From: Muribaculaceae bacterium Isolate-110 (HZI)
Lineage (GTDB): Bacteria > Bacteroidota > Bacteroidia > Bacteroidales > Muribaculaceae
Reading direction: 5' to 3'
NCBI GenBank assembly: GCA_003762875.1
Contig: RIBL01000001.1
Span: 294,125-358,124, forward strand
Length of the DNA stretch: 64,000 nt
Positions 9,328 through 18,282 of the stretch are shown here, piece after piece. A program made the position numbers and the translations under genes. How positions within the stretch are numbered: position 1 is the first letter of the stretch; each line of letters begins with the position of its first letter. The notes under the pieces were generated by a model. That model was not told the origin of the DNA. It saw nothing but the letters and a program-made list of their open reading frames with translations, and did not search any database.

Positions 9328-10310
9328 TTTATAAAGTATCTGTTATAGTCCCCATATATGGTGTAGAGCGATTTATAGCTCGAGCCGTAGACACCATGAT
9401 GAGGCAGACATTAACGGAGGTGGAATTTGTATTTGTCGATGACTGTACCCCGGACAATAGTATTGACATATTGCAGGATGTCATCAGCCGTTATCCTTCA
9501 CGGAAAAATGATATACAAATTATCCGCAACGGGCATAATATGGGGCTTCCCGCATCGCGTAATATCGGACTTAAGGTTGCACGAGGTGAGTATGTGTTTC
9601 ACTGGGATAGCGATGATTATGCGGAGGTCGTAATGCTCGAAGAAATGTATGATTTCGCAAAGCTGTATAATGTTGATGTCGTCTGGACTGACTGGTTTCT
9701 GACGTTTGAACGGTCGGAGCGTTACATGCGTCAGCCTTCTTATCCAACAGCCCATGAGGCACTCAGAAGTATGCTTGGTGGTGCTATGAAATATAATGTA
9801 TGGAATAAACTTGTCAGAAGATCGATATATATTGATAATAATATTGAGTTCCCGTCGGGTTTCGGAATGGGTGAGGACCTGACAATGTTACTGGTCTTTG
9901 CATTTGCGCGTGAAGTCAGGTATTTAAACAGAGCATATTATCATTATCTGAAAATAAATGCACAAGCATTCTCTCATAATATAAAACCGGAGCATTTCGG
10001 AGCATTGAAACGAAATGTCAGTTGGATAACCGCGCAACTAAGAGAGTTAAAGGGCGAATCAATTGATGATGAACTGGCATTCCTGAAATTAGAATCGAAA
10101 TATCCGTTGATCGCTGCTTCCGGAGATTTTGCAATATACAGACTTTGGAATGAATGGTTTCCGGAGGCAAATGAATACATCGGGAAAAATGGCAATATAG
10201 GTATGCGTAGTCGTATCCTTCAGAAATTGGCATATAAAAAACAATATTGGGCGTTGTGGATACACTATCAGCTTGTCATTAGGTTTATATATGGGGTGAT
10301 ATACAGATAA
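9324..10310 (+). CDS. Glycosyltransferase family 2
   Basis: A 328-aa GT2 enzyme with KVSVIVPIYGVERFIARAVD, VDDCTPDNSIDIL, and the metal motif HWDSDDYAE. The conserved GMGEDLTMLLVFAF corresponds to the catalytic ED region. It is coupled to the GT11 gene by an ATGA overlap and followed after 13 bases by the polymerase gene. Confidence 0.9.
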   Translation: MIYKVSVIVPIYGVERFIARAVDTMMRQTLTEVEFVFVDDCTPDNSIDILQDVISRYPSRKNDIQIIRNGHNMGLPASRNIGLKVARGEYVFHWDSDDYAEVVMLEEMYDFAKLYNVDVVWTDWFLTFERSERYMRQPSYPTAHEALRSMLGGAMKYNVWNKLVRRSIYIDNNIEFPSGFGMGEDLTMLLVFAFAREVRYLNRAYYHYLKINAQAFSHNIKPEHFGALKRNVSWITAQLRELKGESIDDELAFLKLESKYPLIAASGDFAIYRLWNEWFPEANEYIGKNGNIGMRSRILQKLAYKKQYWALWIHYQLVIRFIYGVIYR

Positions 10311-10323
10311 TATGATTTTTTAG

Positions 10324-11622
10324 ATGAGAATTATTATATATATTTTAGGTGTAGTAATAACGAGCTGCTATTACTTCCCATTTGAATTGTCGGCATTACC
10401 GGGTATAAATTCAAAGCTGGTCTTGGCTGTTGTTAGCCTTCCATTGATCAGCCTTGAATTAACCAACGGTAACAATATAGACAAAGGGCTCATAAAGCTC
10501 GCGTTATGGGCTTTGGCCTTGTCGATAGTGGCGTTATTTGCCAGACTGATTAATAATACGCAGGATACTACGTTTGTCACATACTTTGTGTCAATGTATG
10601 TGTGGTTGGGTGGTGCATATACAGCCATAAAATTATTGAAATCGATATATGGCAGAATAGATGTTGAGATTGTAGCTATAAATCTGGCAATAGTATGTGT
10701 ACTGCAGTGTGTTTTGGCACTGGTATTTAAATATAATAATGCAGCGGAATTATGGTCAGGACGAGTGTTTGGAGGGGAAGCCTATATGGGGGCGGACACA
10801 GATGATCGTCTTCATGGAATAGGATGTGCGCTTGATGTTGCAGGATTTAGATTTGCTGCTGTTCTTATCATGCTTTCTTTTCTTGTGTATATTGAGGCTG
10901 AACGAAGCAGAGAATGGCGAGTGGCTTTATATCTTGGCATGATGGCAATAATAACGGTCATTGGAGATATGATATCACGGTCTACCGTCATCGGATTAGG
11001 CCTGAGTATGGGATTGTTTGCTATCGTTGCATTTAAGGGTGGCGTAGGGAAAATATTATTAAAAGAGATAACGTTACTGATAATTCTTATTATCCCGACA
11101 ATCATATATTTCTATAATTCTAATGATGTGTTTCGTGATGACTTGAGATTTGGTTTTGAAGGTTTCGTCTCGTTATTTGAGAGTGGACGATGGGAATCAA
11201 ATTCCAACGAGATATTGAAGAATATGTGGATATGGCCAGATAATGTTAAAACTTGGCTTATAGGAGACGGCTATGCCGCAAATCCGTGTGATTCCAGTCT
11301 GCCTTCATATGATCCTTATTATATAGGACCGACATATCATGGATTTTATATGGGGACTGATATCGGATATTGCCGTTTTGTCTTTTTCTTTGGTCTTATA
11401 GGTTTAACTTGTATTATCGGATTAATTACAGAAGCTGCATTGATATGTATCAACAGATTTCCTCATTGGAGATTAATGTTCTGGATGATTCTTGTCTTGA
11501 ATTTTATAGAGTGGATGAAAGTCTCAACGGATTTGTTTATGGTATTTGCCATATTTCTATGTATATATCCTGAGGAAAATACTAATTACATATCTGAAAA
11601 CAAATCAGACAAGATAGTCTGA
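10324..11622 (+). CDS. Wzy-like polysaccharide polymerase (O-antigen ligase-like membrane protein)
   Basis: A 432-aa protein with about ten hydrophobic segments and one large hydrophilic loop (roughly residues 275-345, containing SLFESGRWESNSNEIL). That arrangement fits Wzy polymerases and WaaL-like ligases. Sequence conservation in this class is low, so the call rests on topology, length and position in the locus. It would join repeat units in the periplasm. It is strongly AT-rich, like the GT genes before it, and is the last gene of that AT-rich block. Confidence 0.75.
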   Translation: MRIIIYILGVVITSCYYFPFELSALPGINSKLVLAVVSLPLISLELTNGNNIDKGLIKLALWALALSIVALFARLINNTQDTTFVTYFVSMYVWLGGAYTAIKLLKSIYGRIDVEIVAINLAIVCVLQCVLALVFKYNNAAELWSGRVFGGEAYMGADTDDRLHGIGCALDVAGFRFAAVLIMLSFLVYIEAERSREWRVALYLGMMAIITVIGDMISRSTVIGLGLSMGLFAIVAFKGGVGKILLKEITLLIILIIPTIIYFYNSNDVFRDDLRFGFEGFVSLFESGRWESNSNEILKNMWIWPDNVKTWLIGDGYAANPCDSSLPSYDPYYIGPTYHGFYMGTDIGYCRFVFFFGLIGLTCIIGLITEAALICINRFPHWRLMFWMILVLNFIEWMKVSTDLFMVFAIFLCIYPEENTNYISENKSDKIV

Positions 11623-11644
11623 TAATATGAGATAACAGCATATT

Positions 11645-12781
11645 ATGAAGATTGTCTATTGCCATTGCTCGGTGTATAATCCTGGGGGGATGGAGCGGGT
11701 GTTGCTCAATAAGGTGCGCTGGTTGAGCGAACGGCTCGGGTGGGAGGTGATTGTCGTCACCACCGATCAGCAGGGACGACCGCCTTTTTACGGATTTCCC
11801 GCGGAGGTGCGTTTCTATGATCTGGACATCAATTATTCTCTGGATAATACGTTGCCGACACTTAGGCGGATTCCTTCATATTTGCGTAAACGCCGTTTAC
11901 ATCGCCGCCGTCTTTCGGAGTTGCTTATGAGAGAGAGACCCGATGTGACTGTTTCGCTTTATCCGTCGGAGTCATCGTTTATTCCCGACATAAAGGATGG
12001 CAGCCGTAAGGTGCTCGAACTTCATTTCAACCGCTATTTTCGTCTTCAGTATGGCCGTAGCGGACTTGCGGGACTTATTGACCGCCTGCGTAGTCGTCAG
12101 GATGTGGCGTTGGCTTCTCGTTTTGACCGTTTTGTTGTGCTGACTGAGGAGGACAAGGGTTATTGGGGCGATATGTCTAACATTTCAGTGATACCAAATG
12201 CGGCTCTTCCGATGCCGGAGGCCAGTGATTGCAGCCCTAAGCGCGTAATCGCGGTAGGGCGTCTTGACTATCAGAAAGGTTTTGATCGTCTTGTCGATAT
12301 CTGGGACAGGGTGTGTCGTGACAGCCGGGCCAATGGTTGGCGTCTTGATATTTTCGGTCAGGGCGAGTGGCAGGTTATGCTGGAAGGTATGATTGCTGAC
12401 AGGGGGCTGTCGGGTCGGATGGCTTTAAATGCTCCGACTTGTGACATTGCGTCGGAATATGCCGCAAGTTCGATACTTGCCATGACATCTCACTACGAGG
12501 GATTCCCTATGGTGATGATTGAGGCTATGTCGGCCGGATTGCCGGTGGTGACATTTGACTACAAGTGCGGACCGAGGGATATTATCACTTCTGGCAAGGA
12601 CGGTGTGATAGTGGCATATGGTGATAACAATGCGTTTGCTGAGGCTCTGCTGATGTTGATTGCTGACGCTGATTTGCGCAGGACGATGGGGCGAAATGCC
12701 GTGGAGGTGACGGACAGATATTCCGAGGACAGGGTTATGGGCATGTGGGCCGACCTGTTCGGACAAATTGTAAAAGAATGA
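11645..12781 (+). CDS. Glycosyltransferase family 4
   Basis: A 378-aa GT-B fold enzyme: PGGMERVLLNK at the N-terminus, IAVGRLDYQKGFDRLV in the donor domain and the E-x7-E pair in YEGFPMVMIEAMSAGLPVV. It is typical of capsule GT4 enzymes that use UDP- or GDP-sugars with retention. From this gene on, third codon positions are visibly richer in G and C than in the genes to the left. Its stop overlaps the next start as ATGA. Confidence 0.9.
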   Translation: MKIVYCHCSVYNPGGMERVLLNKVRWLSERLGWEVIVVTTDQQGRPPFYGFPAEVRFYDLDINYSLDNTLPTLRRIPSYLRKRRLHRRRLSELLMRERPDVTVSLYPSESSFIPDIKDGSRKVLELHFNRYFRLQYGRSGLAGLIDRLRSRQDVALASRFDRFVVLTEEDKGYWGDMSNISVIPNAALPMPEASDCSPKRVIAVGRLDYQKGFDRLVDIWDRVCRDSRANGWRLDIFGQGEWQVMLEGMIADRGLSGRMALNAPTCDIASEYAASSILAMTSHYEGFPMVMIEAMSAGLPVVTFDYKCGPRDIITSGKDGVIVAYGDNNAFAEALLMLIADADLRRTMGRNAVEVTDRYSEDRVMGMWADLFGQIVKE

Positions 12782-14019
12782 GTGTAAAAGGACGTATTGT
12801 ACAGATCAATCCCGTGGTGCGTACCAACACTTCGACCGGTCGTATCATGCAGGAGATAGGCTCTCTGGCCGAAATAAACGGTTGGCTTAACTGGTGTGCT
12901 TACAGTAAGGGGCGTGACGGTGAGCGTGAATGTGTGACGGAGTCTATAGCTGTTGGAGACCGCTGGAGTGTCGCAGCCCACGGAGTGCTTACCCGTCTGT
13001 TTGACCGTCACGGTCTGGGATCGGCCGGAGCTACACGCAAGTTTGTAAAGCGGCTTAAAGAAATCAATCCAGACATAATACATATACATAATATCCACGG
13101 TTATTTTCTGAATTATCCGTTGCTTTTCGAGTATCTGCGTGAGAGCGATGTCAAGGTAGTCTGGACTGTTCATGACTGCTGGCTATACACAGGACATTGC
13201 TATTATTATTCGGCGGCAGGGTGTGACAAGTGGCAGACCGGATGTGGTGACTGCCCGCAGCGCGGGGCGTTTCCCCGGAGCTTGTTTGTAGATCGTTCGT
13301 GCCGTAATTTTTCAGACAAAAAGAGTGCGTTCATGTCAATACCGCGTGACCGTATGGTGATAGTGCCGGTGTCGGAGTGGATGCGCGAAGAGATGTCGAA
13401 ATCTTTTTTCAGGGATTCCCGTTTTGAGGTAATCCATAATGGCATTGACACATCGGTGTTTCATCCCTGTGAGGGTCTGGTGATGCATCGCCGTCTTGGT
13501 GTCGGGGCCGATAAAAAAATCATACTCGGCCTTGCGAGTATTTGGAGCAAGGAAAAGGGACTTGATGATTTCATCAAACTTTCACGACTTATAGGACCGG
13601 ATGAGGTGATTGTTCTTGTGGGTGTGGACGATAAGACTGCCGGGCAGCTTCCGGACACAATCCGCAGTATTCGTCGTACGGAGAATATAGAGATGCTTGC
13701 ACAGCTCTATTCGGAGGCGACAGCGTTTGTCAATCCCACCTGGCAGGATAATTACCCGACTGTCAATCTCGAGGCCATATCATGCGGCACACCGGTTGTG
13801 ACATATAATACCGGCGGCAGCATCGAGTCAGTGACCGATGTGACCGGGAAGGTTGTGGAGCAGGGTGACGTGGCCGGTTTGCTCGCTGCGGTAAGGGAAA
13901 TTGAATCGCTCGGAGCCGATTGTTTCAGACAGCCCTGTCGCGACTATGCGCTTGCCAATTTCAGAAAAGAGGACAGGTATCGCGACTATCTGCGTCTTTA
14001 TGAAAATCTGTTAAAATGA
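12778..14019 (+). CDS. Glycosyltransferase family 4
   Basis: A 413-aa GT4 enzyme. The ATG at 12778 overlaps the preceding stop and gives a family-like start (MSVKGRIVQINPVV); an earlier in-frame ATG at 12745 would add 11 residues inside the upstream gene and is less likely. HIHNIHGYFLNY and a cysteine cluster (CDKWQTGCGDCPQ) followed by the donor-site YPTVNLEAISCGTPVVTYN mark a well-known capsule GT4 subfamily. The role of the cysteines is unknown. Confidence 0.88.
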   Translation: MSVKGRIVQINPVVRTNTSTGRIMQEIGSLAEINGWLNWCAYSKGRDGERECVTESIAVGDRWSVAAHGVLTRLFDRHGLGSAGATRKFVKRLKEINPDIIHIHNIHGYFLNYPLLFEYLRESDVKVVWTVHDCWLYTGHCYYYSAAGCDKWQTGCGDCPQRGAFPRSLFVDRSCRNFSDKKSAFMSIPRDRMVIVPVSEWMREEMSKSFFRDSRFEVIHNGIDTSVFHPCEGLVMHRRLGVGADKKIILGLASIWSKEKGLDDFIKLSRLIGPDEVIVLVGVDDKTAGQLPDTIRSIRRTENIEMLAQLYSEATAFVNPTWQDNYPTVNLEAISCGTPVVTYNTGGSIESVTDVTGKVVEQGDVAGLLAAVREIESLGADCFRQPCRDYALANFRKEDRYRDYLRLYENLLK

Positions 14020-14029
14020 TTATTGTCAG

Positions 14030-15148
14030 ATGAAAATACTTCAGATCGGTAAATTTTATCCGATAATGGGTGGTGTTGAGAAGGTCATGTATGACCTTAC
14101 GTCCGGACTATCGTCAAGAGGCATCGAGTGTGACATGCTATGTGCCTCGGCTGACAACACGTCAAGGATAATCAGACTCAACAGTCATGGACGTGTGATT
14201 ACCACGTGCACGTTGCTCAAGGCCAACAGTACGATGATCTCGCCCGAGATGGTCACGCTGCTGCGCGGCATTGCCTCAGACTATGATATAATACATATAC
14301 ATCATCCAGATCCGATGGCGGCATTGGCGTTGTATATGAGTGGATATAAGGGCCGGGTGGTGCTTCACTGGCACTCCGACATCCTGCGCCAGCGTATGTT
14401 GCTGCATGCGTATCGTCCGTTTCAAAACTGGCTTCTGCGCAGGGCCCATCGTGTGATATGCACGTCGCCAAACTATGCTGATGGTTCGAGCGCGCTGGGC
14501 AGGGCTTATAACAAGCTGTCATGTGTGCCTATCGGAGTTGCTCCTGTGATACCCGACGTGGAGAAAGTAAGAGAGCTCCGCGAGACCCTCGACGGGCGTC
14601 ATGTGATATTCTCACTCGGACGGCTGGTGCCTTACAAGGGATTTGACAATCTTATACTTGCCGCCCGTCATTTGCCCGACAATTTCCTGACTGTAATAGC
14701 CGGGGCCGGCCCGTTGGATGGCAGATTAAGGGGCCTTATTGGCACTAACGGTCTACAGCACAAAGTAAAAATGCTCGGTCGCATAAGCGACAGCGAGCGT
14801 AATGCCTGGATGGGTGTGGCGTCGGTATTTTGCTTGCCGTCGGTGGAGAAAACCGAGGCTTACGGGATTGTGCTTATCGAGGCCATGTCGACAGGACTGC
14901 CTGTGGTGACTACCAAAATACCGGGTTCGGGCACCTCATGGGTCAATGCTCACGGAGTCTCTGGGCTGAATGTAAGCTGTGGCAATCCCGAAGAGCTCGC
15001 CGAGGCTTTGACCGAGGTTATAAGAGTCGAGAATGAGACCGGAAGCTATGGCCGTAATGCCCGAGACCGTTGGGAGAAACTCTTTACGGTAGAGACTTCC
15101 ATCGACAATGTGTCCTATATCTATCGCCAGCTTTTGGATCTGCGGTAA
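14030..15148 (+). CDS. Glycosyltransferase family 4
   Basis: A 372-aa GT-B enzyme with GGVEKVMYDL near the N-terminus, HIHHPDPMAALAL in the acceptor domain, FSLGRLVPYKGFDNLI at the domain hinge and EAYGIVLIEAMSTGLPVVTT as the E-x7-E donor motif. It is the last glycosyltransferase before the initiating sugar-phosphate transferase. Sugar specificity is not predictable from sequence. Confidence 0.9.
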   Translation: MKILQIGKFYPIMGGVEKVMYDLTSGLSSRGIECDMLCASADNTSRIIRLNSHGRVITTCTLLKANSTMISPEMVTLLRGIASDYDIIHIHHPDPMAALALYMSGYKGRVVLHWHSDILRQRMLLHAYRPFQNWLLRRAHRVICTSPNYADGSSALGRAYNKLSCVPIGVAPVIPDVEKVRELRETLDGRHVIFSLGRLVPYKGFDNLILAARHLPDNFLTVIAGAGPLDGRLRGLIGTNGLQHKVKMLGRISDSERNAWMGVASVFCLPSVEKTEAYGIVLIEAMSTGLPVVTTKIPGSGTSWVNAHGVSGLNVSCGNPEELAEALTEVIRVENETGSYGRNARDRWEKLFTVETSIDNVSYIYRQLLDLR

Positions 15149-15217
15149 CAGTATCTTGGAGTCAAGACTACCTTAATCATAAAACGCATTTATTCCAATC
15201 ATTATCAGTTTAGTACA

Positions 15218-15934
15218 ATGAGAATCGACAATTATCCCACTTTTCAGCCCCAGTTTAGGAGCAAAGATGAGAATATGCTCTGTGGCTTTGATATAGAGGC
15301 ACTGGACATGAGTGGAGCGACCAACGTCAGGGATTATCGGCTTTCGGCCGGTCAGAAAACCGTTAAACGTGTTTTTGACATCCTTATATCACTCGCGGGA
15401 GTCGTAATATTCCTGCCTATAATCATTCTGATCGCTCTGGCAATATGGCTGGACGACTATCACAACCCGATATTTTCACAAAAACGTGTAGGGCTTGGCG
15501 GCAAAGTGTTCACCATATATAAATTCCGCTCCATGCGCATCGACTCGGAGAGCGACGGAGTCCCACGTTTGTGTGAAGAGAACGATTCGCGTCTTACACG
15601 CGTTGGTGCGTTTCTGCGCAATCATCATCTTGATGAGTTTCCGCAGTTGTGGAATGTACTCAAAGGCGACATGAGTGTGGTAGGTCCGCGTCCCGAACGT
15701 CCCTATTTCACTAAGAAAATCATGGATGAGTATCCCGACTATCGCATGCTTTTCACCCTGCGTCCGGGGTTGTTCTCTGAGGCCACATTATACAACGGCT
15801 ACACCGACACCATCCGGCAGATGGTCAGGCGTGCCGAGATGGACCTTGATTATCTCAAGAACTACTCGCTGGCTGTCGATGTAAAAATTATCTACAAGAC
15901 CACGATGTCGATAATCTGCGGTAAAAAGTTTTGA
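15218..15934 (+). CDS. Initiating undecaprenyl-phosphate sugar-1-phosphate transferase
   Basis: A 238-aa member of the bacterial sugar transferase family (WcaJ/WbaP catalytic domain, PglC-like size with a 50-residue N-terminal extension). Signatures are KRVFDILISLAGVVIFLP (membrane hairpin), QKRVGLGGKVFTIYKFRSMR, the LPQLWNVL-like DEFPQLWNVLKGDMSVVGPRP, and the basic catalytic segment near RPGLFSEA. It would start the repeat unit by placing a sugar phosphate on undecaprenyl phosphate. A 69-base gap precedes it. The next gene begins 5 bases after its stop. Confidence 0.92.
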   Translation: MRIDNYPTFQPQFRSKDENMLCGFDIEALDMSGATNVRDYRLSAGQKTVKRVFDILISLAGVVIFLPIIILIALAIWLDDYHNPIFSQKRVGLGGKVFTIYKFRSMRIDSESDGVPRLCEENDSRLTRVGAFLRNHHLDEFPQLWNVLKGDMSVVGPRPERPYFTKKIMDEYPDYRMLFTLRPGLFSEATLYNGYTDTIRQMVRRAEMDLDYLKNYSLAVDVKIIYKTTMSIICGKKF

Positions 15935-15939
15935 AGCAA

Positions 15940-16209
15940 ATGAAACTTAAAGCTAATCTGAAGTTACGTAAAGTCGGCAGAAACTATATGCTTGTCGATG
16001 TCTCTGATGCAGATGCCAATATCACGGATGTATATACACTCAATGAAACGGCTGCATTTGTGTGGAACGCGGCAGCCGATCATGGCGTGCATGCTGAGAC
16101 TCTTGCATCGCTCGTGTGCGAGGAGTATGATGTGAGTAATGACATCGCGCTATCCGACATCAAGTCAATCCTACAGACATGGCGTTTGTCAGGACTGATA
16201 GTCGACTGA
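15940..16209 (+). CDS. PqqD family protein (RRE-like)
   Basis: An 89-aa protein with the PqqD fold pattern: two short strands (KLRKVGRNYMLVD, TDVYTLNETAAFVWNAA) and then a winged-helix part (LVCEEYDVSNDIALSDIKSI, WRLSGLIVD). I chose the ATG at 15940 over a TTG at 15931 because the TTG overlaps the upstream stop and gives no better N-terminus. PqqD domains bind leader peptides of ribosomal peptides. They also occur in exopolysaccharide loci beside HprK-like kinases. Its placement with the next two genes suggests they act as a unit. The partner or substrate is unknown. Confidence 0.82.
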   Translation: MKLKANLKLRKVGRNYMLVDVSDADANITDVYTLNETAAFVWNAAADHGVHAETLASLVCEEYDVSNDIALSDIKSILQTWRLSGLIVD

Positions 16210-16254
16210 CCCACCCCGGCTCCTGCGTCATAAAGACACAACTTTACACAATTA

Positions 16255-17355
16255 ATGCAATCGACCATATATAATTCACCTGCCGAGGAGGCTTTCATGG
16301 CTCTGGTGAGAAGCGGGCTTAGAGATACGGTCCCGGCTGAGAGCCTTTTTGAATCGCTCAGAGCGGACGAGTGGGAGGAAATCTACAGAATGGCGCGCCG
16401 CCAGACCGTATGTGGCATCTGCTATGCCGCCTTCTGCCGGCTTCCCGACCGATTGCTGCCACCTCACACGCTGCTCACCCGGTGGGTGGCGCGGGTCGAT
16501 GCGATAGAGACGGCCAATAGGGCCATGGCCCACGCCACCTCCTCGCTTATCGCGACTTTACGCCTGGCAGGGCTGCATCCGGTGGTGCAGAAAGGTCTCT
16601 CCGTAGCGCGTCACTATCCCAATCCCGAGTTACGCGAGTGTGGCGACATCGACTTATGGCTTCCGGGCCCTGAGTTTGACAAGGCAAAGACAGTCGTAAG
16701 CCCGTCCGCCGGGCTCAAGCACAATCCTGACGGTAGCGTATCGTTCAGCTATCGCGGATTTGTAGTCGAGTTTCACCGCCAGCTTATCAATGTCAGCAGC
16801 CCGATGATTTCGCAGGATCTCGACTCGTTTACCAGAAGAGCGTGTGCGGCCGAGGTAAGTCATGATGACCGGTACCCCTCGCCGCCACCGCTGTTTGAAC
16901 TGTTGCTCGTTTCGATTCACATCATGCGTCATGCGTTCGGCACCGGGGTCGGGTTGCGCCAGATATGCGACTACTATTGTACAGTCAAAGCACTGTGCGA
17001 TTCATATGATCCCTACAAATTTGAAAGAGCATGTCACCTCACAGGCATATCCAAATGGATAGAGATACTCAACGGGTTTCTTGTGAGATACCTCGACATT
17101 CCGGCCGAAGAGCTGCCATCATCGGGTTTTAAGGGGAAAAACAACGTGTCGCCCGACGTTTTGATGCGCATCATAAGAGAAGGTGGCAACTTCGGGCTCC
17201 ATCAGCAGGAGCCTGGTATTTGCGACAAACCGCGTGCCAAGGGCAAGATGCACACACTTGTGATGTTTTTCAGAAGGAGTCGTTTTGCCGCCTCAGTAGC
17301 ACCCTTCGAGGCCTTCTGGTGTTTTGTCAGGCTGCTTTTAGGTCAGTTGCGATGA
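16255..17355 (+). CDS. Nucleotidyltransferase family protein (NTP_transf_5)
   Basis: A 366-aa protein whose central segment VVQKGLSVARHYPNPELREC followed by GDIDLWLP is the signature of the NTP_transf_5 nucleotidyltransferase family; the two aspartates of GDIDLW are the likely metal ligands. It lies between a PqqD-like gene and an HprK-like kinase gene. In some lasso-peptide clusters a member of this family acts after an HprK-like kinase to extend a phosphate on the peptide. Here no peptide macrocyclase genes are present, so the target may be a protein, a peptide or a glycan intermediate. That target is inference only. Confidence 0.8.
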   Translation: MQSTIYNSPAEEAFMALVRSGLRDTVPAESLFESLRADEWEEIYRMARRQTVCGICYAAFCRLPDRLLPPHTLLTRWVARVDAIETANRAMAHATSSLIATLRLAGLHPVVQKGLSVARHYPNPELRECGDIDLWLPGPEFDKAKTVVSPSAGLKHNPDGSVSFSYRGFVVEFHRQLINVSSPMISQDLDSFTRRACAAEVSHDDRYPSPPPLFELLLVSIHIMRHAFGTGVGLRQICDYYCTVKALCDSYDPYKFERACHLTGISKWIEILNGFLVRYLDIPAEELPSSGFKGKNNVSPDVLMRIIREGGNFGLHQQEPGICDKPRAKGKMHTLVMFFRRSRFAASVAPFEAFWCFVRLLLGQLR

Positions 17356-17371
17356 AATAACACTTGTAACG

Positions 17372-18253
17372 ATGGATTTTACCTTAGATATAGGCGGACT
17401 GAATATGAGCATCAAGGGTGCACCCTGGTCGCTCGCCACTCTTCCGCCCAACTTCCGCCCGTTTCTCAGCACTGCCGGGCTTATGCGCGGTGACAGGGCT
17501 GTGATGAAGATAGAGCATACGGCTGTCAAGCCATCGCTCCATGGGCTCAGACCACTGTCGACATCGTGCAACGACATCGGCCGGGCCTCACTCTATCACG
17601 ACGGTGACCGTTGGCTTGTGTCGCTCATCCCGGGTCACGGACAGCATCCGCGCGTCATGGCCATTGACCGAGACCTGCGCCAAGCCAGTGTCAGTCTGCA
17701 GAGCGACGACCCCTATGCCGGATTTGTCATCGACTCCATGGCCCGCATACTCTTTTCACAATATGCCGCCTCGTGTGGCTCGCTGATGCTGCATGCCTCA
17801 GTCGTGGAGAGTGACGGACGCGCTTATCTTTTCATGGGCAAGAGCGGCACCGGCAAGAGTACGCACTCGCGACTGTGGCTCGACAATTTCAGCGGTTGCT
17901 CATTGCTCAACGATGACTGTCCGCTTGTGACCGCCTCAGGCGATGAAGCCTTTCAGGCCTGTGGCACTCCTTGGAGCGGCAAGACCCCCTGCTGGCGCAA
18001 CGCCCGCTATGAAGTGGGAGGCATAGCGCGTATCAGACGTGCCGCCGTCAACCGTTTCATCCCGACCGAAGGTATCAAGGCCTTTGTGTCGTTTATCCCC
18101 GGCATGTCGGTTATGACCTCCGACCGCGAACTTTATTCCGACGCCTCGTCGACAGCCCTGCGTCTGCTGGACAGTGTCACCACCGGCATACTTGAATGCC
18201 GCCCCGATGCGGAGGCTGCCTCTGTGTGTCGCCGCGCGTTCGGCATTATATAA
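17372..18253 (+). CDS. HprK-like serine kinase / ATP-binding protein
   Basis: A 293-aa protein of the HPr kinase / PEP carboxykinase-like P-loop class. Walker A is at residues 156-163 (GKSGTGKS), preceded by a conserved LMLHASVV and followed by LLNDDCPLV, whose aspartates correspond to the catalytic/metal acids, and by GTPWSGKTPCW. The N-terminal half lacks the HPr kinase N-domain. No PTS HPr gene is nearby, so a role in classical PTS control is unlikely. It is the third gene of the PqqD-nucleotidyltransferase-kinase cassette, sitting 29 bases before the Wza-like gene. Confidence 0.82.
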   Translation: MDFTLDIGGLNMSIKGAPWSLATLPPNFRPFLSTAGLMRGDRAVMKIEHTAVKPSLHGLRPLSTSCNDIGRASLYHDGDRWLVSLIPGHGQHPRVMAIDRDLRQASVSLQSDDPYAGFVIDSMARILFSQYAASCGSLMLHASVVESDGRAYLFMGKSGTGKSTHSRLWLDNFSGCSLLNDDCPLVTASGDEAFQACGTPWSGKTPCWRNARYEVGGIARIRRAAVNRFIPTEGIKAFVSFIPGMSVMTSDRELYSDASSTALRLLDSVTTGILECRPDAEAASVCRRAFGII

Positions 18254-18282
18254 ATCTGACCATCCAATAATATAATTCACAT

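Noticed and set aside
15940..18253. Complete lasso-peptide biosynthetic cluster
   Set aside because: No asparagine-synthetase-like cyclase, no transglutaminase-like protease and no typical precursor are present; only the RRE, kinase and nucleotidyltransferase families are shared.
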